Assembly (NCBI RefSeq): GCF_000384415.1
Contig: NZ_ARVU01000001.1
Coordinates: 1,364,001 to 1,428,000, forward strand
Direction of reading: 5' to 3'
Length of the DNA: 64,000 nucleotides
Source of the DNA: Cycloclasticus pugetii PS-1
GTDB taxonomy: Bacteria; Pseudomonadota; Gammaproteobacteria; Methylococcales; Cycloclasticaceae
The notes under the pieces were generated by a model, which saw only the letters and a list, made by a program, of their open reading frames with translations, was not told the origin of the DNA and ran no database searches. A program made the translations under genes and the position numbers. Shown here in pieces: positions 42,418 through 51,500 of this stretch (its first letter is position 1; the number at the start of each line of letters is the position of its first letter).

Positions 42418-43125
42418 TTAAACCGGTGCTCCAAATATAAAACGCGTTCCATCATCGCGCTGTCCGAAGAAATAGCCGTATGCATCTTTAGGAACCGCAA
42501 TGCCTGCACTCTTGGTTTTTTTGCGTGCTTCTTCAACAGTCCTACTAACCAGCTCTGGCATATTGCCTTCAATTTCGCCATGAGCGACAAGCTGCGCATA
42601 ATATTCATTACCTAGATCAAGCGATGCTAGCCAGAAGCTTGGCTCAGTCTCGTGTATTAACTTAATATTTTTTTTTGTAACAAAGAGCGTTACGACAGTT
42701 AATTTGCCAATAGGAGGTGCTTCAATATACGTTACATTTTTCCATTTCTTAGGTGCGCGTTGATACGGGCTAACTACTAATTGAGGCCTGGTAAAAACTA
42801 ATTGGAATGCTTGCACTGTGTTCGGGATTTTCTCTGGCGGCTTATCCCATACATCCCAAGCTCTATTCTGAACCTCGCCCACAAGCAATGGATTTTTATC
42901 TATCGCTTCAGTAGTAAACCCCATCCTCCAGCGCCCCGATGCATGAAGGCTTACTTTGGTTTCCTTGAAGTTATCGCGACATGCTATATATACATCACCT
43001 GCTTTAGACGCCCATATACGCCAAGCATTTGACGTAAGTCCGTTTGGATCGCCGACCGCAAAGCGAATGGGGCTTTTTGTATATGGAAGAACGCCCGCTT
43101 GCATTAATGCTTGAGGGGGAATCAT
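42418..43125 (-). CDS. Hypothetical cassette protein (235 residues)
   Basis: Soluble, no signal or membrane segment. Features: RIWASKAGDVYIACRD near the N-terminus, HASGRWRMGFTTEA, FWLASLDLGNEYYAQ, and DAYGYFFGQRDDGTRFIFG at the end. I recognise a widespread hypothetical type but no function. It occupies a full cassette between attC sites C and D. Confidence 0.75.
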   Translation of the reverse strand: MIPPQALMQAGVLPYTKSPIRFAVGDPNGLTSNAWRIWASKAGDVYIACRDNFKETKVSLHASGRWRMGFTTEAIDKNPLLVGEVQNRAWDVWDKPPEKIPNTVQAFQLVFTRPQLVVSPYQRAPKKWKNVTYIEAPPIGKLTVVTLFVTKKNIKLIHETEPSFWLASLDLGNEYYAQLVAHGEIEGNMPELVSRTVEEARKKTKSAGIAVPKDAYGYFFGQRDDGTRFIFGAPV

Positions 43126-43143
43126 TAGTATCCTTTATTTCAT

Positions 43144-43215
43144 GGCTAACGCCGCGCTCTGCGGAAATTTAGGAGCGCCAGCGAGTAAATTTTTCGTAGC
43201 AGCGCCTTGTTATAT
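43144..43215 (-). repeat. attC site (C)
   Basis: 72 bases between GGCTAAC (43144-43150) and GTTATAT (43209-43215), with G+C-rich inner arms (GCCGCGCT and AGCAGCGCC). It follows the small membrane protein gene by 7 bases and ends 19 bases before the next cassette start. Confidence 0.8.
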
Positions 43216-43222
43216 TTTTTCT

Positions 43223-43576
43223 TCATGAGGCCGCATCCGGGATTGAAGATTGAGTTGTTGGTTGAAGCTTGGACACAGATCGTGGATTTAATGCTACTTT
43301 CCAAACCCCTATCAGCATGCCTAATACATCGACAAATAGTGCTGCGCCAGCGGCAGTAACAACTTGAACAGGGAAATCAGAGGCATTGAAAAGTATATAG
43401 CCTGATACAACCATTACAGCTACTAAAAGCACAACTGAGGAGAAACCCATTGCAAGTCGAAGGACAAACCACCAGTGGTCATGGGCTTTAGCTTGATCGA
43501 ATGTTTCACGCTCCTGCCTTAGTTGCTCTGAGGCTCGTTCGACAATAACAGGGCTTAGTTCAGCATTATCCGTCAT
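43223..43576 (-). CDS. Small membrane protein paired with the TIR gene
   Basis: 117 residues from MTDNAELSP. Helical N-terminus, two membrane helices (about 39-61 and 67-90), then a polar tail rich in Ser, Pro and Thr. The start lies 11 bases inside the end of the TIR gene, so the two are translated from one message and form one cassette. No family recognised. A longer frame adds 14 residues inside the TIR gene. Confidence 0.75.
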   Translation of the reverse strand: MTDNAELSPVIVERASEQLRQERETFDQAKAHDHWWFVLRLAMGFSSVVLLVAVMVVSGYILFNASDFPVQVVTAAGAALFVDVLGMLIGVWKVALNPRSVSKLQPTTQSSIPDAAS

Positions 43577-44333
43577 GACGAGCCTCCATTTTTTTAACCA
43601 TTTCATGGAGATCGTCAATTTTTCGATTCAGTTCCTCCTTATTAGGTTTTTCTTTTTTCATATACAGAATTGAGCCGAACATTGAGGCCATTGATCCCAC
43701 TAGAAATGCGATAATCCACTCAAAATTTGAGTACTCAATTTTTGCAAGCCACCCAAGCAAGCCTACAGAAACAACAATGGCTGAAACCAATGTGACTATC
43801 ATCGACACAAAGAACATCTGCCGAGTTTTAAATTTTTTAAACTCCTCATGCTCTAGGCTCTTTATCTTAAGAATCTCTTTCTCAATTTCAATATTGGCTA
43901 CTTTTGCTTCCAAGTCTTGTTTAAGAGATGTTTTTTGAACACTTACAATGCCCTCCATGAGTTTTTTCATTGATATATGAAAATCGTTTGATTTTGATAT
44001 ATCAAGATACAAGTAATCTTTTAGGAAGAATGGTATTTCAGCACTTTTATCCAATACCACAGGGATTAGCTTAACGTCTTTACCTTTTAGTCTATTACTA
44101 ACAGCCAAAGACATTTCTTGTTGAACCCACTGACTCTTTTCTGAATTTTTTGAAATAAAGAAAAGCACTGCATCAGAGTTGCTGATAGCATGACTTATTG
44201 AAGCGTTCAGGCTCGCACCAGTCGCAATATCGGCCTTATCATCAAATACAGCCATACCATGATGCGCTAGGTAGTTCCGCACCTTGTGCGCTATATCATT
44301 GTCTTCATATGAGTGACTAAGAAAGACTCTCAT
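43566..44333 (-). CDS. TIR-domain membrane protein, putative defence effector
   Basis: 255 residues. TIR domain about 1-130: MRVFLSHSYEDNDIAHKVRN, GMAVFDDKADIATGASLN, VLFFISKNSEKSQWVQQEM (WxxxE type), KLIPVVLDKS. A coiled-coil-like stretch (about 140-172) leads to two membrane helices (about 177-200 and 208-228) and a charged C-terminal coil. TIR domains in bacteria often cleave NAD in phage defence; here the domain would be cytoplasmic and membrane-tethered. It is co-translated with a small membrane protein in one cassette. Role is inferred. Confidence 0.83.
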   Translation of the reverse strand: MRVFLSHSYEDNDIAHKVRNYLAHHGMAVFDDKADIATGASLNASISHAISNSDAVLFFISKNSEKSQWVQQEMSLAVSNRLKGKDVKLIPVVLDKSAEIPFFLKDYLYLDISKSNDFHISMKKLMEGIVSVQKTSLKQDLEAKVANIEIEKEILKIKSLEHEEFKKFKTRQMFFVSMIVTLVSAIVVSVGLLGWLAKIEYSNFEWIIAFLVGSMASMFGSILYMKKEKPNKEELNRKIDDLHEMVKKMEARHDG

Positions 44334-44348
44334 TCATACTCCTAAAAA

Positions 44349-44438
44349 ATATAACGACCAAGCTCACTTGCCGCAAAAAGCAGAGAGTAGCGTAGCGAAA
44401 CGGCGCTTTTGGCGGTCAAGTGGAGTGCCTTGTTAGAG
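44349..44438 (-). repeat. attC site (B)
   Basis: 90 bases between ATATAAC (44349-44355) and GTTAGAG (44432-44438). Arms GCTCACTTGCCGC and GGCGGTCAAGTGGAG are complementary around an extra base, as in typical attC sites. The box overlaps the stop of the 44,433-45,116 gene and lies 16 bases before the TIR gene start. Confidence 0.85.
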
Positions 44439-45116
44439 AATTTCTTTAGCAAAAGCTTCTGGATTATATATGCTTTCAAATTTTTCTCTTGGGATGGTTT
44501 TTGCGTTTTTAATGATTTCCGATACTTTCTTTTCTACGCTTTCTAAGTATTTCAGGTAATCCTCATGTGACTTTGTATAGACTGATAGGTCTGGTTTTTT
44601 GGGATTTTGTAAATGATACCGAATATGCCATATTGCTGATGCAACGTTGTTAAACTCACATATGACTTTCTTGCCCCAGAGATCTCCATTCTCATCGGAA
44701 ATACTACTAGCACCTTTAATAATGCTTTTTTCTTGAAACTTTGAAGTAACTTCTCGAAGCTCTATCATTCCAGAATTTACCCCATTAACCAAAGTATGAA
44801 TGAGTTGGTATGAGACCCTTTGCTCTTTATTTAACCCAAGAACAGCATCCTTATAGTAATTAGTGAAAATATGGTTTGATAATGGAGAAGGCACTCCATT
44901 ACCAATTCCTTTTAGCGAATAAATCTGTAGCATTCTAGAATATATGAGCGCTGTTCTTTCTAGCTCGGATTTCAGCTCGTCTAATTCTTCAAGCAGACAT
45001 TTTCTAATTTTTCTTAGGCGTAAGAAATCCTTCAAAATACTAGTAAATTGAGCAAGAAACCACCCAGCTAAAACTGAGGCTAGTCCAATTACTATTTTTT
45101 CGTACTCCATAACCAT
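44433..45116 (-). CDS. Hypothetical membrane-anchored cassette protein (227 residues)
   Basis: One N-terminal membrane helix (about 7-28, IVIGLASVLAGWFLAQF) then a basic stretch and a long helical cytoplasmic part (LLEELDELKSELERTALIY). No catalytic motif seen. Layout resembles membrane-anchored effectors and sensors, but no function is implied by the sequence. Start may be M1 or M3. Confidence 0.7.
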   Translation of the reverse strand: MVMEYEKIVIGLASVLAGWFLAQFTSILKDFLRLRKIRKCLLEELDELKSELERTALIYSRMLQIYSLKGIGNGVPSPLSNHIFTNYYKDAVLGLNKEQRVSYQLIHTLVNGVNSGMIELREVTSKFQEKSIIKGASSISDENGDLWGKKVICEFNNVASAIWHIRYHLQNPKKPDLSVYTKSHEDYLKYLESVEKKVSEIIKNAKTIPREKFESIYNPEAFAKEIL

Positions 45117-45123
45117 CTCGATT

Positions 45124-45222
45124 CTCTAACGCCGTGGTAAGGGGCAGCCGGAGCAACGCGTAGGCTGTCCCGCGCAGGCCGCGCTTTTTGCGGCCGGAGT
45201 GAACTTGACCACCTTGTTAGCC
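45124..45222 (-). repeat. attC site (A)
   Basis: 99 bases between CTCTAAC (45124-45130) and GTTAGCC (45216-45222). Outer arms share GTGGT with its complement ACCAC, and inner hairpins include CAGCC/GGCTG and GGCCGC/GCGGCC. The box overlaps the TAA stop of the preceding cassette gene and lies 7 bases before the next start. Confidence 0.85.
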
Positions 45223-45561
45223 TTTTGCACTTGGCAACACTACTGGAACTGAAAACTTAATGCGTGAATGACTTGAAGTTTCACCATGAGACGCCCCCTG
45301 AGAACCAAGACCGACTGCACCCAAGTAAACACCAATGCCACCTTTTGTATCAGTACCTGCAGTTTCCGCTAGAGCGATATCAAAATCGATCATTGCCACA
45401 GGCATGTCATTTTCGTTGGTTACTACTTTATTTTCTTTGACGTAGCCATATAAGCGCATTGTGCCAACACTACCACCAAGTTCTGCTGCGGATTCGCTCG
45501 CTTCAGCCACTCCGCTAACTATTTCCGTTAATGCAGTTTTTATGAACTCTTGAAGTTCCAT
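45217..45561 (-). CDS. Hypothetical cassette protein (114 residues)
   Basis: Soluble. N-terminal helix MELQEFIKTALTEIVSGVAE, then beta-rich sequence (AMIDFDIALAETAG, GIGVYLGAVGLGSQG, SRIKFSVPVVLP). The layout recalls trypsin-co-occurring (Trypco2-like) domains, which I am unsure of. Start at 45561 has AGGGA 8 bases upstream and lies 18 bases after a GTTAGCC core box. It is the first cassette of the array. Confidence 0.7.
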   Translation of the reverse strand: MELQEFIKTALTEIVSGVAEASESAAELGGSVGTMRLYGYVKENKVVTNENDMPVAMIDFDIALAETAGTDTKGGIGVYLGAVGLGSQGASHGETSSHSRIKFSVPVVLPSAKG

Positions 45562-45579
45562 GCGATATTTCCCTTGTAA

Positions 45580-45700
45580 GGCTAACAGTATTAATAAGCG
45601 GAACCCATTATCCACGTATTAATTGTATATAGGTGGATAGTACTTCCATGTTTTTGCATATTAATGGCCAAAAGTGGATATGACTTAGTTAATACACATT
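45580..45700 (-). other. Core box and possible attI-like or decayed attC sequence before the first cassette
   Basis: GGCTAAC (45580-45586, GTTAGCC on the minus strand) is identical to the core of attC C. Beyond it, GTATTAA near 45588 has an inverted partner TTAATAC near 45688, and ATCCAC/GTGGAT elements occur at about 45609, 45632 and 45671. It could be an eroded attC or an attI-like site. Confidence 0.35.
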
Positions 45701-45752
45701 TAAATCCGTTTGTTAAATATAGCATCTATTTCTATTAGGCACAGAATGGATC

Positions 45753-46964
45753 TCACCCTTTTTCTGGCAATGCTTTTGCAATAATCGCGGATAGTAATAT
45801 AAAAGCGGCAGAAACCCATAGGCATATTTCAAAACTATAGTATTGGTACAACCAACCAGATAAAACAGTGCCCAGCAAGCGACCTGCTGCGTTAGCCATA
45901 TAGTAAAAGCCAACATCTAGCGATACGCCATTGCTATTGGCATAGCTCACTATTAGGTAACTATGCAGTGATGAGTTAATGGCGAATAACACACCAAAAG
46001 CTGCTAAACCAAGCCATAAGGTGGTACTTATTTGGAATTCGTAATGCAGTGCTATTGCCATTAACAGAGGGATGATAAACAGAATAACTGCCCATTGATG
46101 CAAATGCTGGCCATCCTTTTTAGTAGCCTGTTGCTGGCCGGATAATCTTGGCGCTAGTGCCTGAACAACCCCATAGCCAATAACCCATAAGGCCATAACA
46201 CTACCGACCTGCGAATAATCCCAATTAAACTGTGCCGTTAAATACACCGGTAAGGCGACTACAAACCACACATCTCTTGCTGCAAATAAGAAAAGGCGTG
46301 CGCCAGACAAGTAGTTAATGGCCGAACTTTTCGAGAACAGGTGTTTAAATTTAGGTTTACTGCTGGCTTTGCCCAGTTCTTTTTTTAATAAAACGCAGCT
46401 TGTTAGCCAAACTATTAGTAGGCCGACCACCATAATGAGTATCGCATTATGAAAACCAAATTGGCTAAGCAGTAAACCACCCAGAAAAAAGCCAACCCCT
46501 TTTAAGGTGTTTTTTGAGCCGGTTAATAAAGCTACCCACTTATACAGTGTATTGTTTGCCTCTTTGGGAACCAGTAATTTAATGGCGCTTTTGGCGCTCA
46601 TTTTATTAAGGTCTTTAGCCACGCCCGATATTGCTTGCGCGGCCATTACCCAAACTATTGTGAGCATCTCGGGTGCTACTAATAACATTGACAAGGCCAG
46701 CACTTGCAAGACTAAGCCAATATTCATGGTGGTATTTAAGCCAACAATGGCCCCCAACCAACCCCCTAGTAAATTGGTGATAATGCCAAATACTTCGTAA
46801 AAAATGAATAATAAGGCAATTTCTAATGGCGTATAACCCAGCTCGTGAAAGTGTAAAACCACCAGCATTCTTAATGCACCGTCTGTTAGCGTAAAAGCCC
46901 AATAATTACCCGTAATAATGAGATATTGTTGAATATCACTAGACAGTGATTGCAAGCTACGCAT
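45753..46964 (-). CDS. arsJ: ArsJ organoarsenical efflux permease (MFS)
   Basis: 403 residues, about 12 membrane helices. MFS fold beginning NYWAFTLTDGALRMLVVLHFHELG, with SGVAKDLNKMSAKSAIKLLVP in the second quarter, characteristic of ArsJ. ArsJ exports 1-arseno-3-phosphoglycerate made from arsenate by the partner GAPDH, giving arsenate resistance. Its ATG lies 1 base after the GAPDH stop, so they are co-transcribed. Family and context agree. Confidence 0.9.
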   Translation of the reverse strand: MRSLQSLSSDIQQYLIITGNYWAFTLTDGALRMLVVLHFHELGYTPLEIALLFIFYEVFGIITNLLGGWLGAIVGLNTTMNIGLVLQVLALSMLLVAPEMLTIVWVMAAQAISGVAKDLNKMSAKSAIKLLVPKEANNTLYKWVALLTGSKNTLKGVGFFLGGLLLSQFGFHNAILIMVVGLLIVWLTSCVLLKKELGKASSKPKFKHLFSKSSAINYLSGARLFLFAARDVWFVVALPVYLTAQFNWDYSQVGSVMALWVIGYGVVQALAPRLSGQQQATKKDGQHLHQWAVILFIIPLLMAIALHYEFQISTTLWLGLAAFGVLFAINSSLHSYLIVSYANSNGVSLDVGFYYMANAAGRLLGTVLSGWLYQYYSFEICLWVSAAFILLSAIIAKALPEKG

Positions 46965-46965
46965 A

Positions 46966-47982
46966 TTAGTTTATTGGTTCCTTAGCTGTGGCTACCTTGC
47001 GAACTAACTCGATGGTTCGGTTAACGTAGCCCCATTCGTTATCGTACCAAGCGTATAGTTTTACCTGTGTGCCATTTACCACCATGGTTGATAGTGCATC
47101 GATAATGCTAGAACGTGGGTCTGTTTTATAATCAATAGACACTAAGGGGTGTTCTTCATACCCCAAAATACCGTTTAATTCATTCTCTGCTGCCGCCTTT
47201 AATAGCTGATTAACCTCTTGCACTGTTGTGCTTTTTTCCACCTCAAACACACAATCGGTAAGTGATGCATTGGCTAATGGCACACGCACTGCATGGCCAT
47301 CTAAACGGCCTTTTAACTCTGGAAAAATATGCGTAATAGCCGTTGCTGAACCCGTTGAGGTAGGAATAAGGCTCATGCCACAGGCTCTAGCACGCCTTAA
47401 ATCTTTATGTGGTGCATCCAGTATGGTTTGCGTATTGGTTAGGTCATGAATGGTGGTGATTGAGCCATGTTTAATAGCCAAATTTTCATGAATAACTTTA
47501 ACCACCGGCGCTATACAGTTAGTGGTACAAGAAGCGGCGGTTACAATTTTATGTTCCAAAGGGTTAAACAGATTATCATTCACCCCCATCACTATGTTTA
47601 ACACGCCGTCTTCTTTAACCGGTGCTGTTACCACAACACGCTTAACGCCCTGCTCAAGATACGGTTGTAACAATGCTTTGGTTTTCATTTTTCCAGACGC
47701 TTCAATAACCACATCACAGCCTGACCAGTCTGTATCGCTAATAGTTGTATGCCGGCTTGTAGTGATCTGTTGGCCATTAATTATTATGCAATCATCTAAA
47801 TGACTCGCCTCGTAAGACCAACGGCCATGCACAGAGTCAAAGTTTAATAAATGCGCCAAGGTTGCAGCATCGCCCGCTGGGTCATTAATGTGCACAAACT
47901 CTATTTGCTCCGTGCCAAACCCTGCTCTTAATGATAAGCGCCCCATTCGGCCAAAGCCGTTAATACCTACTTTTATCGTCAT
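46966..47982 (-). CDS. ArsJ-associated glyceraldehyde-3-phosphate dehydrogenase
   Basis: 338 residues: NAD site [12 protein letters not shown], catalytic Cys in [36 protein letters not shown] and [11 protein letters not shown]. This is a full GAPDH. Its place directly before arsJ and after arsR marks it as the arsenate-using paralogue that forms 1-arseno-3-phosphoglycerate, rather than the glycolytic enzyme. The function is from studies of the ars GAPDH-ArsJ pair. Confidence 0.9.
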   Translation of the reverse strand: MTIKVGINGFGRMGRLSLRAGFGTEQIEFVHINDPAGDAATLAHLLNFDSVHGRWSYEASHLDDCIIINGQQITTSRHTTISDTDWSGCDVVIEASGKMKTKALLQPYLEQGVKRVVVTAPVKEDGVLNIVMGVNDNLFNPLEHKIVTAASCTTNCIAPVVKVIHENLAIKHGSITTIHDLTNTQTILDAPHKDLRRARACGMSLIPTSTGSATAITHIFPELKGRLDGHAVRVPLANASLTDCVFEVEKSTTVQEVNQLLKAAAENELNGILGYEEHPLVSIDYKTDPRSSIIDALSTMVVNGTQVKLYAWYDNEWGYVNRTIELVRKVATAKEPIN

Positions 47983-48020
47983 AATTGTTCAGCCTTTTTT
48001 AACTATCGGTGTTAGAAAGA

Positions 48021-48056
48021 ATATATGGAATTATACATATATGATTATCCATATAT
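48021..48056. promoter_or_regulatory. Probable ArsR operator (36-bp imperfect palindrome)
   Basis: ATATATGGA (48021-48029) and TCCATATAT (48048-48056) are exact inverted copies; between them lies the palindrome CATATATG (48036-48043). The site is upstream of the GAPDH-arsJ pair and downstream of arsR, so arsR product could repress the pair from here. This is inference from symmetry and location. Confidence 0.5.
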
Positions 48057-48109
48057 ATAAAAATATTAGAATAAAAGCAAAATACTGATTCAGAAGATCA
48101 ATTAAACGA

Positions 48110-48454
48110 TTAACAGCAGGCTTGGTCGCGCTCAGGTCGCGATCGCATTAGGGATAAATTATTCAGGCTTTCTTTGATTAAAGGTGATTGAACCGCACCC
48201 GCTGTATTTAAAATATCTGTCGCCCAGCTTGGTAAAGATGGGTTAATACGATAAAAAACCCATTGCCCTTGTCGCCTATCGGACAATAAATTAAATTTAC
48301 GTAGTTGCGCCAAATGCCTTGAAATTTTAGGCTGGCTTACCTGCAAGGCTTCCATTAGCTCACAAACGCACAGCTCCCCTTCTTGCTGAATAAGCATCAG
48401 GCAGGTTAACCGTGTTTGGTCGGACAGGCATTTGAAGAAGGCTAAAGGTTCCAT
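48110..48454 (-). CDS. arsR: ArsR family metalloregulator
   Basis: 114 residues from MEPLAFFKCLSDQTR. Winged-helix core with ELCVCELMEAL, the metal-binding CVC-type site of arsenic-sensing ArsR proteins, and VSQPKISRHLAQLRK as recognition helix. The C-terminus ends DQACC. The start at 48454 is preferred; an in-frame GTG 18 bases earlier is possible. A TATAAT element ends 7 bases before the ATG, so the message may be leaderless. It would repress the ars genes until arsenite binds. Confidence 0.87.
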   Translation of the reverse strand: MEPLAFFKCLSDQTRLTCLMLIQQEGELCVCELMEALQVSQPKISRHLAQLRKFNLLSDRRQGQWVFYRINPSLPSWATDILNTAGAVQSPLIKESLNNLSLMRSRPERDQACC

Positions 48455-48504
48455 AAACAAATTATAAAGCACGATATGATGATCGGCACGGCTGTGATGA
48501 ATAA

Positions 48505-48535
48505 AAAAGGCCTTAGTAAAAGACTAAGGCCTTTT
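48505..48535 (-). terminator. Terminator of the oxidoreductase operon
   Basis: AAAAGGCCTTAGT (48505-48517) pairs exactly with ACTAAGGCCTTTT (48523-48535), 5-base loop, T run on either strand. It lies 21 bases after the stop of the oxidoreductase gene and upstream of arsR. Confidence 0.85.
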
Positions 48536-48555
48536 AATGCGTCCTACGTTTAAAT

Positions 48556-51500
48556 TTAAGCCGTTGTTCCTGTTTTAACTTTAATGACTTTCATCGGGTT
48601 TTTAAAATGATTGTCTAAGGTTTTCCAGCGGCCTTCCGCCACTTCAACACTTTCTGTTCTTACATGGCCATAACCACGAACAAATTCAGGAACGCGCGCC
48701 ATTTCTAGTGCAACCTCTTTATTTTCCTCAGTTAGGCCAGTAATAATTTGGTTTAACACCGCTTTATACTGTTTCAACAGCTCTTTATCTTCTTTTCGCT
48801 CTGCAGAATAGCCAAATGGATTTAACGGCGTATGTCTCAGGCCTTTAAATTTAGACGCTACTTTAAGAGCCGATAACATCCACCCACCAAATTCTCGTTT
48901 TTTCAATTGCCCCGTTATCGGGTCGCGTTTGGAAATAAGCGGTGGTGCCATGTGGAATTTAATTTTATAGTCACCCGAGAAGTTTTCCTTTACTTCATTC
49001 GCCCAGGTGCCGTCGGTATATAAACGGGCCACTTCTAACTCATCTTTATAGGCCATTAATTTATATAAGTACCGCGCTGCCGCTTGGGTAATCTCATCGC
49101 TATCACCCGCTAGTTTTGCTTCTGCTTCACGCACTTTATCAATTAATTTTGTGAATTTTTTAGCATATGACTTGCTTTGATAAGCCACCAAATCTGCCTC
49201 ACGGCGACTAATCAACTCATCGGTAGTGGCAGATAGTACTTCCCACTCTGGCGTTGTAGCACCTTGTTCCAATAGTGTTTTAACCGCATCTGGGTCGTGC
49301 GCCATTAAACGGCCAATTTTAAATACCCGCTGGTTATAGGCAACCGCTACGCCGTTTGCTGTAATGGCATCTTCCAACGACTGACGTTTAACCGGCAACC
49401 AACCTTTTTGACAGGCAAAGCCTAATAACATCATATTGGCGCCAATGGTGTTGCCCGTTAATGTTTCAGATACTTTAGTTGAATCGAAGAAATCACAATT
49501 GCCTTTACCTGTGAAACGCTCCAACGCTTGCTTCATATCATCTACAGGAATACTAAAGTCACCATCGCGAGTAAATGCGCCCGTCACAATACCGTGCGAA
49601 TTAACCACCCCTTTGGTATGCCCTTCACGCAAGCGCGACATGCCTTCATCACTCGCACTGGTGACAATATCTGCACCAATCAATAAGTCTGCCTTACCAA
49701 TAGATAAACGGGTTGAATTAAGCTCTTCCACATTATTAGCGACTTTAAGGTGGCAATATACCGCGCCAAACTTTTGCGCCATACCGGTTAAATCCAGCAC
49801 TTGTGAGGCAAAACCTTCTGCTTTGGCTGCTTCACCAATCATTGATGAAATGGTAACAACACCGGTACCACCAATACCACAGACCAAGGAGCCAAACACG
49901 CCATCGAGTGGCTTAGGTGTTGGTTCTGGCAAGGTTGCGAACACATCATCTGATAAGTTAACGGAGCTACCTTTTGCCAATTCCCCGCCTTCAATCGTTA
50001 CAAAACTTGGGCAGAAACCTTTTACGCAGCTAAAGTCTAAATTACAGCCAGATTGATCAATCACACGCTTACGGCCTAACTCTGTTTCTAGCGGCTGCAC
50101 AGAAAGACAGTTCGATTGCACGCCACAATCACCACAGCCTTCGCAAACACGTGAGTTAATAAAGGTTAATTTTTTCGGTGTTTCCACCAATTTACGTTTG
50201 CGGCGTCTACGCAGTTCTGTTGCACACGTTTGTTCAAAAACAAGAATCGTGACGCCTTTAGTGTCGGCCAATTCTTTCATCACCATTTGTAAATCATCGC
50301 GGTGATACAAATCAGTACCGGGCGCAAATGCGGCTTTATTTAATGCTTCTGGCTCTTTTGAAACGACAACAATACGAGCCGCACCTTCTGAGTGCATTTG
50401 CTGCGTAATACCTTCTACGGTTAACGGGCCATCAAACGATTGGCCGCCTGTCATCGCAACGGCATCGTTAAATAAAATTTTATAGGTAATATTAATGTTT
50501 GAAGCGATCGCCTGACGAATCGCGGTAGAGCCAGAATGATAGAAAGTTCCATCCCCCAAGTTAACAAAGGTATGGCGGTTACCCAAAAACGGCGATGCAC
50601 CTGCCCAAGTAGCTCCCTCACCACCCATTTGTGTATAGGTAGTGCCTTTTCTATCCATTAACCCCACTAGGAAATGGCAACCAATACCAATTAACTGTTC
50701 TGTGCTGTCATCTGGTAATTTGGTAGATGAACTGTGCGGGCAACCTGAACAAAAATACGGTGTACGTTCTACCGTATTGCGTGGCACACTCAATTGTTTA
50801 TCGGTATTTTCCAACACTTCAATCCATTGGGTCATGGAGTCTGTGGTTTTATACGGCTTCAACCAATTAACTAATGCTTTAGAGATCAGCGCTGGTGTTA
50901 ATTCACCATTAGATGGGAACTGTGTTTGTTGGTCACGGCCTTTTTTACCCATCACCAACGGACGAATATCCATTGGCATATCAAACAAAATATCTTTCAC
51001 TTGCGTTTCAAGGAATGGGCGAGACTCTTCAATTACCAGAATCTCATCAACCGATTCTGCAAATTCACGCACCAAGCTTTCTTCCATCGGCCAAATAACG
51101 GCTATTTTAAAAACCGCTAAACCCAGCTCATCGCGCATTGATTCATCAATGGACAAATCATCTAAGGCTTCTAGGGTATCTAGGTAACTTTTCCCGGCAG
51201 TAATAATACCCACACGGCGTTGTTTTGCATCCAGCGTTACTTTGTTTAGTTTGTTTGCTTTAGTAAACGCTTTAACAGCGGGCAAACGCGCATTCACAAT
51301 ACGTTCGTCTTGATCCACCGAGCGATCTGGCCAACGGGTATGTACGCCACTGTCAGGAATAACGAATTCACTGGCATCAGGCAGTACGGTTTCTGTGCGT
51401 TTAGGGTCAATGTCCACCATATACCAAGACTCAGCAATATCAGACACTGATTTAACCGCAACCCAGACGCCTGAATAACGCGACATTTGATAGGCAATTA

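Larger units (their letters stand above)
41453..45586 (-). mobile_element. Integron-type gene-cassette array without integrase (CALIN)
   Basis: Five leftward cassette units, each a coding unit ending at or just before an attC site, with the next gene starting 7-22 bases after the attC. Core boxes GTTAGAG, GTTATAT and GTTAGCC end the four good sites on the minus strand. Orientation puts the expected attI and integrase to the right of 45,586, but arsJ is there instead and no integrase is seen in the window. The hydrolase gene to the left is probably a sixth cassette. The attC sites differ from one another, as in arrays assembled from many sources. Confidence 0.82.
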
